DNA of 64,000 nt from positions 1-64,000 of the forward strand of contig CAYRLG010000014.1 of assembly GCA_964425195.1 (NCBI GenBank), read 5' to 3'. Origin of the DNA: Desulfamplus sp964425195. GTDB taxonomy: Bacteria > Desulfobacterota > Desulfobacteria > Desulfobacterales > Desulfobacteraceae. The position numbers were made by a program, and so were the translations under genes. Shown here in pieces: positions 44,519 through 53,766 of this stretch. A model generated the notes under the pieces. It was not told the origin of the DNA and ran no database searches. It worked only from the letters and a program-made list of their open reading frames with translations. Within the stretch, counting starts at the first letter, position 1, and each line of letters starts with the position of its first letter.

Positions 44519-46436
44519 TCAAAGCGTATTGGCATTCAGCTTGATTAGTAAACCTGTTTAACGGAACAACGTTATTTAATCCGCTAACGCCATTTAATGG
44601 TCCAACACTATTTAATGCACCAACACTATGTTGAGGAACTGGTAAAAGATGCTGACTTAAAAGCTCTTCAAGCTGATAGATATTTGTATGGTAAACATGG
44701 TCACTACGTTTTTTTGCCATACTTTTGAGGGTAGCTAAACATTTACTTATCTCTTCAGTAAGGTAGATACGAGGGCGGTTTGTAGGAATCTCCAACATGA
44801 CAATACTAACTGATAGCAGGTTAAATTGTCTGATTTTCCCGTCTCTATCAGTGGAGACTGTAAAGCCATTGCTAATAGCTTCGCTATCATAAAAACTTTC
44901 TACATCTTTTTTAAATCGTTGAGCTAAGTTAAGCATCTGTTGATAAACATCAGAAAACTTTTCATTGTAAATCCCCATAAAGAAATCATCGCCACCAATA
45001 TGCCCTGCAAAACGGGTTGAGCTTATAGCATAGTTCTTTAATATATCCGCAAAATAGAGAATTACCCTATCTCCATTTCTAAAACCATATTTATCGTTAT
45101 AAGGTTTAAAGTGGTCAAAATCGAAATAGATTAGGATATAGTTATCATCTCTGTTCTGAAGAGCTTGTGATATATACTCATAAATTCGTGTATTGCCGGG
45201 AAGTTTTGTTAAAGGATTTTGATCTCTTGCAGCAGAAAGGTTTTTCTCATTCAAAATTTTCAATAGAGATGGAGCACTTAAAAATCCGGCATACTTCATA
45301 TCTTCAACAATTATAATTCCCTCGATTGCATTGGAATATTGGGAGTAAATCTCAAGAATCTTCTCAACTGGAATATGGACATCAGCAACAGGAAATTTAG
45401 TTACAAACCGGCTCAAATCCTTTCCAAATGCAGGATTTCTGAGAAGCTCTCTGCCAAATTGTGAATATGTGTAATCTTTAAAGCTATTTTCTCTGATGAT
45501 ACCTATTGGTTCTTGATTTGAGTTTACTACTGGGAAAAAGGTGGAGTTCTTTTTTTCTCTAAACTTCTCACATACAGCAAGGGCATGGCTCTCTTGAGAA
45601 ACAGGTTCGATATGCTCCATCTCGGCACTTATAAGCCATTGATCTTTTGATGCTTTTCTTCTGTCACGTCTATTTAAAATATGTATATGCTCATAGTAGA
45701 ATATAAGATTTTCAATATCTATTTGAGGTCTCTGTACCAAGTAACCTTGAACCAAATCACATCCAAGTTCACGGCACATAAAATATTCGCTTTCACTCTC
45801 CACCCCTTCAGCAATAACAACAATTCCAAGAAGGTGGGCAATATTGACAATATTTGAGACAAAGAGTCGTTTTTTGGTGTCTTTTTCAATATCTTGAATA
45901 AAAAAACGGTCGATTTTTATAAATTCTGGCTCTGCATAGTAGAGCATCTGAAAACCTGAAAAACCGACTCCATAGTCATCCATTGCAATATTAAAACCTT
46001 GAGAGCGGTATGTTTTAAGAACTTTTGCCACCTCTCTTGGATTTACAAATTCGTATTTTTCAGATAGTTCAAAGCAGATAGTATCTTTTGGTAAATTATA
46101 TTGATGTAAAATTTTTGATGTATTGCCAAACTCATAATCTCCAGATTCTAAAATTCTGCTGTCAAGATTAAAAAAGAGCTTTGCAGATTGATCATTTGCC
46201 AGTAGAGAAAATTTTTGAATAGCTTTTCTGCGAAGAGCCATATCGATGTTATGTAGCATCTTGTCGCAATATGCAGTATTAAAAAAGCTATCAATAGTCT
46301 CAAATCCAGCATCTTTATAATTTCTCAAAAGAGCTTCATACCCATAACAGACACCTGTATGGATATTTACAATCGGCTGAAATGCAAAATCAACTCTTGA
46401 GACTCTATCTAACCATTTATCATCATTTAATACCAT
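44511..46436 (-). CDS. Cyclic-di-GMP signalling protein, EAL-CBS-GGDEF
   Basis: A 641-residue cytoplasmic protein. The EAL phosphodiesterase domain (about 12-250) has YEALLR, FELSEK, MDDYGVGFSG, IKIDRFFI, AEGVES and QGYLVQRP, so key catalytic residues appear present. Two CBS repeats follow (about 275-395). The GGDEF domain (about 400-570) has FDFDHFKPYND and the signature GGDDF in place of GGDEF. The C-terminus ends with four hexapeptide repeats (VGALN-type). It would make or degrade c-di-GMP, depending on CBS ligands. It is the first gene of a two-gene operon with a chemoreceptor and has a four-unit Pho box upstream, so phosphate starvation probably raises its level. Confidence 0.9.
   Translation of the reverse strand: MVLNDDKWLDRVSRVDFAFQPIVNIHTGVCYGYEALLRNYKDAGFETIDSFFNTAYCDKMLHNIDMALRRKAIQKFSLLANDQSAKLFFNLDSRILESGDYEFGNTSKILHQYNLPKDTICFELSEKYEFVNPREVAKVLKTYRSQGFNIAMDDYGVGFSGFQMLYYAEPEFIKIDRFFIQDIEKDTKKRLFVSNIVNIAHLLGIVVIAEGVESESEYFMCRELGCDLVQGYLVQRPQIDIENLIFYYEHIHILNRRDRRKASKDQWLISAEMEHIEPVSQESHALAVCEKFREKKNSTFFPVVNSNQEPIGIIRENSFKDYTYSQFGRELLRNPAFGKDLSRFVTKFPVADVHIPVEKILEIYSQYSNAIEGIIIVEDMKYAGFLSAPSLLKILNEKNLSAARDQNPLTKLPGNTRIYEYISQALQNRDDNYILIYFDFDHFKPYNDKYGFRNGDRVILYFADILKNYAISSTRFAGHIGGDDFFMGIYNEKFSDVYQQMLNLAQRFKKDVESFYDSEAISNGFTVSTDRDGKIRQFNLLSVSIVMLEIPTNRPRIYLTEEISKCLATLKSMAKKRSDHVYHTNIYQLEELLSQHLLPVPQHSVGALNSVGPLNGVSGLNNVVPLNRFTNQAECQYALSV
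44556..44627 (-). repeat. 18-bp tandem repeats in the EAL-CBS-GGDEF gene
   Basis: Four consecutive 18-base units encode SVGALN, SVGPLN, GVSGLN and NVVPLN near the C-terminus. They are degenerate in DNA but keep the Leu-Asn ending. Confidence 0.7.
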
Positions 46437-46499
46437 AATAACTCCTATTGTCAGATTGTCAGAGTGAAGAGCGTGAACACTCCAACTTCAATTTGGAGT

Positions 46500-46555
46500 A
46501 CTTTAAAACACTAACATTAAGAAAGTATTAGATTTGTGTTAGATTTTGGTTAAAA
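46500..46555 (-). promoter_or_regulatory. Pho-box array of the EAL-CBS-GGDEF gene
   Basis: On the minus strand TTTTAAC, ATCTAAC, ATCTAAT and TCTTAAT follow at exactly 11-bp steps (cores at 46549, 46538, 46527 and 46516). A -10-like TAAAGT (46500-46505) starts 14 bases after the start of the last core. Confidence 0.8.
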
Positions 46556-46557
46556 TG

Positions 46558-46599
46558 AAAATGCTCGTAATGAAATAAATTTTTCATTACGAGCATTTT
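46558..46599. terminator. Strong hairpin after potD
   Basis: AAAATGCTCGTAATGAAA (46558-46575) and TTTCATTACGAGCATTTT (46582-46599) form a perfect 18-base stem with a six-base loop. It lies 49 bases beyond the potD stop; on the minus strand it ends in a T-rich run, as expected for a Rho-independent terminator, and insulates the Pho promoter behind it. Confidence 0.88.
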
Positions 46600-46647
46600 T
46601 AACGTTACTATTGAAAGTTAGTGAAAAAAACTAATCTCTTTTTAATC

Positions 46648-47691
46648 TTATTTTGAAGACTTTACCTCATCCCATATCTTTGAATAGAGAGCATTATCTT
46701 TACCAAGATCAACAATTACCTCACACTTTTTTAATACTTCATCAGGCATAAGTATTGCGGGATCGCTTTTTATATTATCGCTTAAATATTGATACGCCTC
46801 TTTATTAGGTGCAAGATAGTGAACATACTCTATATTTTGAGCAGCAACCTTACCATCCAACATAAAATTTATAAACTTATATGCAAGCTCTACGTTTTTT
46901 GAGGTCTTCAAAATTACCATATTATCACTTGCAAAAGTTGTCCCCTCCTTTGGGATTGCATATCCGATATCTCTGTTCTCTTCCATTATCTGAAATATAT
47001 CTCCGCTATACCCTTGGGTAAAATAGAACTCTCCTGAGACCAATCCATTTTTGTACTGATCCGCCTCAAATTTAGCGATATTTTGTTTCCAGCCAATTAG
47101 CACTTTTTTTGCATCTTCAAGCTCTTTTGGATTTACTGTATTGATGCTGTAACCTAAATATTTTAATGCTGCTCCTATAGCCTCTCTCATATCATTGAGC
47201 ATAGTCATACGCCCTTTGTATTTAGAGTCAGCAAATATATTCCAAGATGGTTCAAAGTTATCACTAACTTTTGATTTTAGATAACCAATCCCTGTATTGC
47301 TAATCATGTATGGAACAGAAAACTCATGGTTTTTATCAAGTGAAAACTCCATATATTTTTGATCAAGATTTTTCAAATTAGGTATTTTAGTATGATCAAG
47401 TTTTAAAAGAAGCTCCTCTTTGGACATCACATTAACCATATATCCAGATGGGAAGATAATATCATAACCTGCTGCACCTGCTTTAAGTTTTGCATACATT
47501 GTCTCATTAGAGTCAAAATAGTCGAGAATAACCTTACAACTATTCTCCTGTTCAAAACGTTTAACAAGCTCTTCATTTATGTAATCAGACCAATTGTAGA
47601 TATAAAGCTCATTTTTATCAGAAGAACATCCTGCAAAAAGAGCTGTAAGAGTCAATAGAAGAGTCAATATTACAATCTTAGTACGTTGCAT
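46648..47691 (-). CDS. potD: Spermidine/putrescine-binding lipoprotein (PotD)
   Basis: A 347-residue periplasmic binding protein. The lipobox LFAGCSS puts the lipidated Cys at residue 22. The PotD family pattern is strong: LYIYNWSDYINEELVKRFEQE, DIIFPSGYMV and SDNMVILKTSKNVELAYKFINFMLDG. It is the last gene of potABCD (28-base gap after potC). Related binding proteins for 2-aminoethylphosphonate are a more distant alternative in view of the phosphate context, but the PotD-like residues favour polyamines. Confidence 0.9.
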   Translation of the reverse strand: MQRTKIVILTLLLTLTALFAGCSSDKNELYIYNWSDYINEELVKRFEQENSCKVILDYFDSNETMYAKLKAGAAGYDIIFPSGYMVNVMSKEELLLKLDHTKIPNLKNLDQKYMEFSLDKNHEFSVPYMISNTGIGYLKSKVSDNFEPSWNIFADSKYKGRMTMLNDMREAIGAALKYLGYSINTVNPKELEDAKKVLIGWKQNIAKFEADQYKNGLVSGEFYFTQGYSGDIFQIMEENRDIGYAIPKEGTTFASDNMVILKTSKNVELAYKFINFMLDGKVAAQNIEYVHYLAPNKEAYQYLSDNIKSDPAILMPDEVLKKCEVIVDLGKDNALYSKIWDEVKSSK

Positions 47692-47719
47692 TGATTTTAC
47701 CTCCTTAACTTTTGCACCA

Positions 47720-48487
47720 CTACCTTTTAGTATTTATACGTTGATAGAAGAGTGCAATCAAAAATGTTATTAAAAGAAATATAGTTGATAGAGCATTAAT
47801 CACTGGCGGAGTGCCAAATTTGATCATACTGTAAATTTGTAAAGGCAGGGTTGATGAGCCGGGTCCTGCTGTAAAAAATGTGATTATAAAGTCGTCTAAT
47901 GAGAGAGTCAAAGCAAGCATTGCACCAGAGATAAGCCCGGGAGAGAGCAGAGGAAGATAGATTTTCCTCAAAATTATCCACCGAGATGCCCCAAGATCCT
48001 GCGCAGCTTCAACTACACTAAAATCAAAATCTTGAAGTCTTGCAAGCACAGTAACAGCAACATAGCTTACGCAAAATGTTATATGTCCCAATATTACAGT
48101 AAATAGACTAAGTTGAATTTTCAGAGCAATGAAAAACAACAAAAGACTCATGCCCATTAAAATATCAGGGATAATTAAAGGAAGAGTGATAAGTGTATTA
48201 TGAACTTTTTGAAGTCCTGACTTAAATCTAAATAGAGCATATCCTGACAATGTACCCAATACTACAGATACAGATGTAGAGATGAATGCCACTATAATGG
48301 TATTTTTGATGGACTCCCAAATACTTCTGTCACTAAATAGCTTCTCATACCATTTAAGAGAAAAACCTCCCCACACACTTCCAAAACGGGAGGCGTTAAA
48401 TGAGTTGAGCACAAGTATAAATATAGGAAGGTAGAAAAATATAAGGACAGCTATTGTAATGATAAGTGTAAATCTACTTTTTTTCAT
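47720..48487 (-). CDS. potC: Polyamine ABC transporter permease (PotC)
   Basis: A 255-residue inner-membrane permease with six helices. The EAA-type contact motif is VVEAAQDLGASRWIILRKIYLPLLSPGLISG (residues near 155-185). Its start overlaps the potB stop by four bases (ATGA), so the two are coupled. It would form the channel with PotB. Confidence 0.92.
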   Translation of the reverse strand: MKKSRFTLIITIAVLIFFYLPIFILVLNSFNASRFGSVWGGFSLKWYEKLFSDRSIWESIKNTIIVAFISTSVSVVLGTLSGYALFRFKSGLQKVHNTLITLPLIIPDILMGMSLLLFFIALKIQLSLFTVILGHITFCVSYVAVTVLARLQDFDFSVVEAAQDLGASRWIILRKIYLPLLSPGLISGAMLALTLSLDDFIITFFTAGPGSSTLPLQIYSMIKFGTPPVINALSTIFLLITFLIALFYQRINTKR

Positions 48488-49365
48488 TTTAATATTTTTA
48501 ACCTTTTGGCTCTTATAGCTATTGGTTTTAGTCTTGCTTTTTTCATAAATATGCGGATTAAACCCGGAAGGATCACAGCTAAGATAAGCAGAGTTGAGAG
48601 TGCACTTCCCTTTGGCAGATTTCTATCAACAAAAACTCTTTGAGCAATCTTGTTTCCTAACATCTCTCCGTCAGGTCCACCAACCATATCAGGGATAACA
48701 TAAGAGCCTAAAGCTGGAATAAATACAACCATTATTGCAGAGATAACCCCTTGACTTATTCCTGGTAAAAAAACTTTCAAAAAAGAGCGTACATAACCAC
48801 TTCCTAAATCTCTGGCAGCCTCAATTAATCTAAAATCAAATTTCTCAATAGCAGTATATAGGGGTAAAATTGCAAAAGGAAGGTATGTGTAAACCAAAAC
48901 AAGAAGCACAGCACCTTCATTGTATAGAAGAGATGCATTTTCTGAAACTAACCCTAAAGTAAAAAAGAGTTTTTTTACCATACCTTCAGGGTGAAGAATA
49001 ATCTTCCACGCATAGACCCTAATCAAAAAATTTGTCCAAAAAGGGATTGCAATTAATAAAAGAAGCAAGTTTTGAACTCTCTCTTCAGCCTTAGCCATGT
49101 ATAGTGCAACAGGCATTGCTAAAGAGAGACATATTATTGTAGTTACAAGACTTAATTTTACTGTCCTCCAAAGTATTGAGGTAAAAGATGGGTTCATAAT
49201 GTCAGAAAAGCCATTAAGAGACCAACCAATACCAACTCCTCCAGATGGGTCTGAATTCCTAAAACTTATTACAACCACTATTACTGTGGGAATAACAAAA
49301 AATAGAGCTAACCACACTAAAGATGGAATAGATATTTTAATTTCATTTCTGTTCTTAAATTTCAT
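48484..49365 (-). CDS. potB: Polyamine ABC transporter permease (PotB)
   Basis: A 293-residue permease with six membrane segments and the EAA motif LIEAARDLGSGYVRSFLKVFLPGISQGV near residues 180-208. The segment FWTNFLIRVYAWKIIL is typical of PotB. It lies 47 bases after potA and overlaps potC. Confidence 0.92.
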   Translation of the reverse strand: MKFKNRNEIKISIPSLVWLALFFVIPTVIVVVISFRNSDPSGGVGIGWSLNGFSDIMNPSFTSILWRTVKLSLVTTIICLSLAMPVALYMAKAEERVQNLLLLLIAIPFWTNFLIRVYAWKIILHPEGMVKKLFFTLGLVSENASLLYNEGAVLLVLVYTYLPFAILPLYTAIEKFDFRLIEAARDLGSGYVRSFLKVFLPGISQGVISAIMVVFIPALGSYVIPDMVGGPDGEMLGNKIAQRVFVDRNLPKGSALSTLLILAVILPGLIRIFMKKARLKPIAIRAKRLKILK

Positions 49366-49412
49366 AGGGTCTTGTGCAATTCCTGTTTTTTTTTAAGTTT
49401 CATAACTCTCTT

Positions 49413-50612
49413 TTAATTTACCAGTTCATCTTCAAGATTTTCACAATCGCCTATATCTTTAGCAAGAAGGTCTCCATCTTCTGGCATTGTTAGCATCTTT
49501 TCATCATCAAGATGGTATTTTTCAAGCATAAATCCATCATCTGCATGCCAGCCTAACCAAACTTGATCGTTCCATGTAAAAGGTTTTTCATCAAGTTGAA
49601 AATGGTGGTGCTGTTGCTGTGCGGAGATCATCCACTCTCCAGCCCTTATCCAATATTTTGTATATCCTCCAAGGTAAACAAGATTTTCAACAACCCCTTC
49701 TATTATATTTATTTTATGATCTTCAGGGGGAGCTTCTCTGTGCATCATTATCTTTTCTGGTCTTACACTTACATGCACCATATCTCCTACGCCTCTTGAA
49801 CTGTCGTTAAAGCATTTAGCGTCTGGCAACCCATCTACTGCAAGCAAACTGTAGTTATCAGGTAAAATCTCAATTACCTTTCCGTCAAAAAAATTTGTAT
49901 CTCCTATAAATGCAGCGGTAAAGCTGCTGATTGGGCTTTCATAAATCTCTACAGGACGTCCTATCTGTTCTATTTTTCCCTCATTCATTACTGCCATACG
50001 GTCGCTAATGCTCATTGCCTCACTCTGGTCATGAGTAACAAAAAGAAAGGTGATACCTACCTCATCATGTATCTGGTCAAGCTCAATAAGCATTCTTTGT
50101 CGTAATTTAAGATCAAGTGCTGCTAAAGGTTCATCAAGCAGAAGCACCTGAGGTTTATTAACTAAAGCGCGTGCAATTGCAACTCTCTGCTTTTGCCCGC
50201 CGCTTATTAATGCAGGTTTTTTATCTGCGTGTTCTGTCATCTGTATCAAATCAAGCATTGCATCTACCTCTCGCTTAATTTCAACCCTGCTTTTACCCGC
50301 AATTTTAAGACCAAAAGCTATATTTTCACGCACTGACATGTGAGGAAAAAGTGCGTAGTTTTGAAATACAGTGTTTACCTTTCGCTTATTGGGGGGAAGG
50401 TTTGATATATCAACCCCATCAAGAATTATTCTGCCAGCATCAGATGATTCAAATCCAGCACACAATCGCAAAAGTGTTGTTTTACCGCAGCCACTGGGAC
50501 CAAGAAGTGAAAAGATTTCACCTTGACTAATTGATATTGTAACATTATCAACTGCCTTATACTGCCCAAACGATTTAGCTATTCCATCAAATACCAAAAA
50601 ATCTTTCGCCAA
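49413..50612 (-). CDS. potA: Polyamine ABC transporter ATPase (PotA)
   Basis: A 399-residue ATP-binding subunit. Walker A GPSGCGKTTLL, Q-loop FQNYALFPHM, signature SGGQKQRVAIARAL, Walker B VLLLDEPLAALD and the switch His in FVTHDQSEAM are all present. The C-terminal TOBE region (from about 235) contains VSVRPEKI. It heads the potABCD operon on the minus strand and diverges from the sixA/polyphosphate operon. The tail is somewhat longer than in E. coli PotA (378) and acidic. Confidence 0.92.
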   Translation of the reverse strand: MAKDFLVFDGIAKSFGQYKAVDNVTISISQGEIFSLLGPSGCGKTTLLRLCAGFESSDAGRIILDGVDISNLPPNKRKVNTVFQNYALFPHMSVRENIAFGLKIAGKSRVEIKREVDAMLDLIQMTEHADKKPALISGGQKQRVAIARALVNKPQVLLLDEPLAALDLKLRQRMLIELDQIHDEVGITFLFVTHDQSEAMSISDRMAVMNEGKIEQIGRPVEIYESPISSFTAAFIGDTNFFDGKVIEILPDNYSLLAVDGLPDAKCFNDSSRGVGDMVHVSVRPEKIMMHREAPPEDHKINIIEGVVENLVYLGGYTKYWIRAGEWMISAQQQHHHFQLDEKPFTWNDQVWLGWHADDGFMLEKYHLDDEKMLTMPEDGDLLAKDIGDCENLEDELVN

Positions 50613-50764
50613 CTTACCCCTGCCCTCTTTATCTTTTTAAAATTGAAGAAAATTGATTGAATATAAACCTACTTAAAATTTTGCTCTTTAAGTTTTGCTA
50701 TCTTTTAGCAGACAAGATAATGTTCTTCAACTGATTAACCCAACTATCCTACCGTTTTTCTCTA

Positions 50765-50820
50765 TCTTAACTAAATACTAACACTTTTCTAACATTAATC
50801 TAACATTTGAAGTGTAAAAA
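50765..50820 (+). promoter_or_regulatory. Pho-box array of the sixA-ppk-phoU operon
   Basis: TAAC cores at 50768, 50779, 50790 and 50801, in heptamers CTTAAC to ATCTAAC, have an exact 11-bp period. A -10-like TAAAAA (50815-50820) starts 14 bases after the start of the last core. It faces sixA; no matching array faces potA. Confidence 0.85.
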
Positions 50821-50892
50821 TGTTTTCATCACAAAACCTTCTTAACTACCATATAATTTTAGTAAACTTTCTCTTTAAGGAACTTACAAACT

Positions 50893-51636
50893 ATGAAAAA
50901 CTTGATGTTAGTACGACACGCTAAAGCTGAACCACTCCGAGAGTATGAATCTGACTTCTCTCGCCCACTTATTAAAAAAGGGATGAAAGATGCAAAAAAA
51001 ATGGCAGAAAAGATAAAAGGAAGGATTTCAGGGAAAGTTCTTTTTATTACAAGTGACGCAAACAGGGCTTTTGAAACTGCCCATATTTTTGCAGGAAAAC
51101 TGAACTACCCAACAGTAAAGATTCTCCTTAAAGATATTGTTTATCATGACCCCACACCAGAGCGTTTTTTAGAGTTGGTACAACAGATTGATGACTCTTA
51201 CGATACTATTATCCTATTTGGACACAATCCATCTTTAAGCACATTTGCCTCATCGCTAATAAAAGATTTTGAATTTGATATTCCTAAATGTGGGGTTGCA
51301 GCTTTTGAGTTTGATAAAAGTTCGTGGAGAGAGATTGAACTACAGGGTGGTATCCTAAAGTTTGCTGAATATCCTGTTAAAAAATCGGAAGAGGTAAGTG
51401 CATTTGAACAGAGTTTAGTAGTAAAAATTTCAGAATCAATCTCTGACGCATTAAAAAATATCAATCCTGACGCTGCAAGTAATGTCCTAAAATCTATTGC
51501 TAAACACTCTGCAAAGTTAGCCGGCAATTTTACAGGAAATTTGAAAAACAATAAATCTGATAAAAAGTCCTCTTATAAGACAGACAAAACTGACAATAAA
51601 GCTGAAATGAATATTAATTTGGAAAAAAATGAGTAA
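50893..51636 (+). CDS. sixA: SixA-type phosphohistidine phosphatase with a basic C-terminal tail
   Basis: A 247-residue histidine-phosphatase family protein. The catalytic His is in LMLVRHAKAEP, a second His in LFGHNPSLS near residue 116. The usual SixA domain ends near residue 160. A tail of about 85 residues, Ser/Lys/Asn/Asp-rich (NNKSDKKSSYKTDK), follows. The domain dephosphorylates phosphohistidine on proteins, and might here act on polyphosphate enzymes or their His-phosphate intermediate, which is inference. The stop lies inside the start of ppk (eight-base overlap), and the Pho box is about 75 bases upstream. Confidence 0.88.
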   Translation: MKNLMLVRHAKAEPLREYESDFSRPLIKKGMKDAKKMAEKIKGRISGKVLFITSDANRAFETAHIFAGKLNYPTVKILLKDIVYHDPTPERFLELVQQIDDSYDTIILFGHNPSLSTFASSLIKDFEFDIPKCGVAAFEFDKSSWREIELQGGILKFAEYPVKKSEEVSAFEQSLVVKISESISDALKNINPDAASNVLKSIAKHSAKLAGNFTGNLKNNKSDKKSSYKTDKTDNKAEMNINLEKNE

Positions 51637-53692
51637 CACATTGATTAATAAAGAGATAAGCTGGCTCTCTTTTAATGAAAGAGTTTTGCAGGAAGCTGAA
51701 GATAAAACTGTTCCTTTAGTTGAAAGGATTCGTTTTCTTGGGATATTCTCTTCAAACTTAGACGAGTTTTTCAGAGTAAGAGTTGCCGTGTTAAAACGTA
51801 TCTCCAAATTAGGAAAAAATGCTAAAGATATTATCATGTTTGATCCTATAGTTGTTTTAAAGGAGATTCAAGATACTGTTTTAACTCTTCAAAGACGATT
51901 TGAACAGATATACCAAAATATTTTACAAGAGCTTGCTGTTGAAGATATTTTTATAATAAACGAAACCCAGCTTAACCAGGAGCAGGCTGAATTTGTCAAA
52001 AACTATTTTCAGAACGAAGTTAGACCAAAACTCTTTCCAATTATGATGGATCAGGCAGAAATTTTTCCTGACCTTAAAGATCACGCTTTATATCTTGCTG
52101 TTGTGCTAAGGCAAAAAAAGGCTTTAAAGCCAACATTTGCCATTGTTGAGGTGCCAACGAACAGCCTGTCTCGTTTTTTGATATTACCTCAAATAGGGAA
52201 CAGAAAGTATATTATACTTCTTGATGATGTAATAAGGTTTGGACTGCTTGAGATATTTGGTAATTTTAGCTTTAACAAATTAGATGCCTATGCTGTTAAA
52301 GTTACAAGGGATGCAGAACTTGCTATTGAAAGCGATATTTCAGAAAGCTATATCCGCAAAATTCTCAAAAGCGTAAAACAGAGACGAGAGGGAAATCCAG
52401 TTCGATTTGTTTATGATAGCCGCTTATCTGGCAAATTTTTACAGATATTTATTAAAAATCTTAATCTTGAGGGAACTGAAAACATAATACCAGGAGGGAG
52501 GTATCATAACTTTAAGGATTTTATGAGCTTTCCAGACTTTGGTATCAGCCGCCTAAGATACGATAGGCAGCCAAAGCTGCCTCATAAAGATATTGCCCCT
52601 AATAAGAAAATATTTGATTCAATAAAGAGAAAAGAGAGCATAATTTATACTTGCTACCAATCATTTGATTATCTTATAGACCTTTTAAGAGAGGCAGCAA
52701 TTGAAAAAGATGTTGTATCAATTAAAATGACCTTTTACCGTGCTGCAAAAAACTCAAGCGTTATGAATGCACTTATCAATGCTGTCAGAAATGGTAAAAA
52801 GGTTACTGTAATATTGGAGCTTCAAGCCCGCTTTGATGAAGAGGCAAATATCAACTGGGCAGACAGGCTTCAAGAAGAAGGGGTTAAGGTTATTTTTGGC
52901 GTTCCCAGCCTTAAAGTTCATTCCAAACTCTGCTTGATAACATGCAAGAAAGATTTTAAATATGCTGTAATCGGAACTGGCAATTTTAATGAAGATACAT
53001 CTAAAATATACAGCGATCTTTTTTTGTTTACAACAGACAAACGGTTAACCTCTGAAGTTGAGAGTCTTTTTGCCTTTTTTAAAAGAAACTATAACACTCC
53101 TGTTTTCCGTCATCTTATTGTATCTCCATTTCAGACAAGAAAAAAGATTATCAGCTTTATAGGAAATGAGATTAAAAATTGTCAGCAAGGCAAAGAGGCA
53201 TACATAATTTTAAAGTTGAACAATTTAGTTGATGCAGAGATAATTGATAATATCTATCAGGCGAGTAGTGCAGGGGTAAAAATTACTTTAATTGTAAGAA
53301 GTATGTTTTCGCTAAAGGCAGGTGTAGCTGGTTTAAGCCAAAATATTGAGGCATTTAGTATAGTGGATAAGTATCTTGAACATGCTCGTATTTTTGTCTT
53401 TGCAAATGGAGGAAATCCTAAATACTTTATCTCATCTGCAGATTTGATGACCAGAAACATGGATTCAAGAGTTGAGGTTACCTGTCCTATCTATAACAAA
53501 GAGCTTAAACACGAATTACGTAAATTTTTAGATATTCAATGTTCAGATAATACAAAAGCTCGAATATTAAATGTAAGTGCAAATAACAAGATAAGAGGAG
53601 ATCTGACACAAAAGTGGGCAGATTCAACAGCACATATAAAAGCTCAGGATGCTTTTTATGAGTTCTTAAAAATAAGGCATAGCGAAAAATAG
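51629..53692 (+). CDS. ppk1: Polyphosphate kinase 1
   Basis: A 687-residue enzyme that builds polyphosphate from ATP. The Ppk1 N-terminal domain begins with INKEISWLSFNERVLQEA and SSNLDEFFRVRV. The catalytic phospholipase-D-like halves carry the phosphorylated His in KVHSKLCLI and the conserved VTVILELQARFDEEANI stretch, then GTGNFNEDTSKIYSD. Length is standard. It is coupled to sixA and followed by an RMD1-family gene. Confidence 0.96.
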   Translation: MSNTLINKEISWLSFNERVLQEAEDKTVPLVERIRFLGIFSSNLDEFFRVRVAVLKRISKLGKNAKDIIMFDPIVVLKEIQDTVLTLQRRFEQIYQNILQELAVEDIFIINETQLNQEQAEFVKNYFQNEVRPKLFPIMMDQAEIFPDLKDHALYLAVVLRQKKALKPTFAIVEVPTNSLSRFLILPQIGNRKYIILLDDVIRFGLLEIFGNFSFNKLDAYAVKVTRDAELAIESDISESYIRKILKSVKQRREGNPVRFVYDSRLSGKFLQIFIKNLNLEGTENIIPGGRYHNFKDFMSFPDFGISRLRYDRQPKLPHKDIAPNKKIFDSIKRKESIIYTCYQSFDYLIDLLREAAIEKDVVSIKMTFYRAAKNSSVMNALINAVRNGKKVTVILELQARFDEEANINWADRLQEEGVKVIFGVPSLKVHSKLCLITCKKDFKYAVIGTGNFNEDTSKIYSDLFLFTTDKRLTSEVESLFAFFKRNYNTPVFRHLIVSPFQTRKKIISFIGNEIKNCQQGKEAYIILKLNNLVDAEIIDNIYQASSAGVKITLIVRSMFSLKAGVAGLSQNIEAFSIVDKYLEHARIFVFANGGNPKYFISSADLMTRNMDSRVEVTCPIYNKELKHELRKFLDIQCSDNTKARILNVSANNKIRGDLTQKWADSTAHIKAQDAFYEFLKIRHSEK

Positions 53693-53766
53693 ATGGATTG
53701 GTTAAATATCAAAAGTTAAAATATTTTGGTGAAATTTACGAATATTTATTTAAAAGATTGGTTTAC

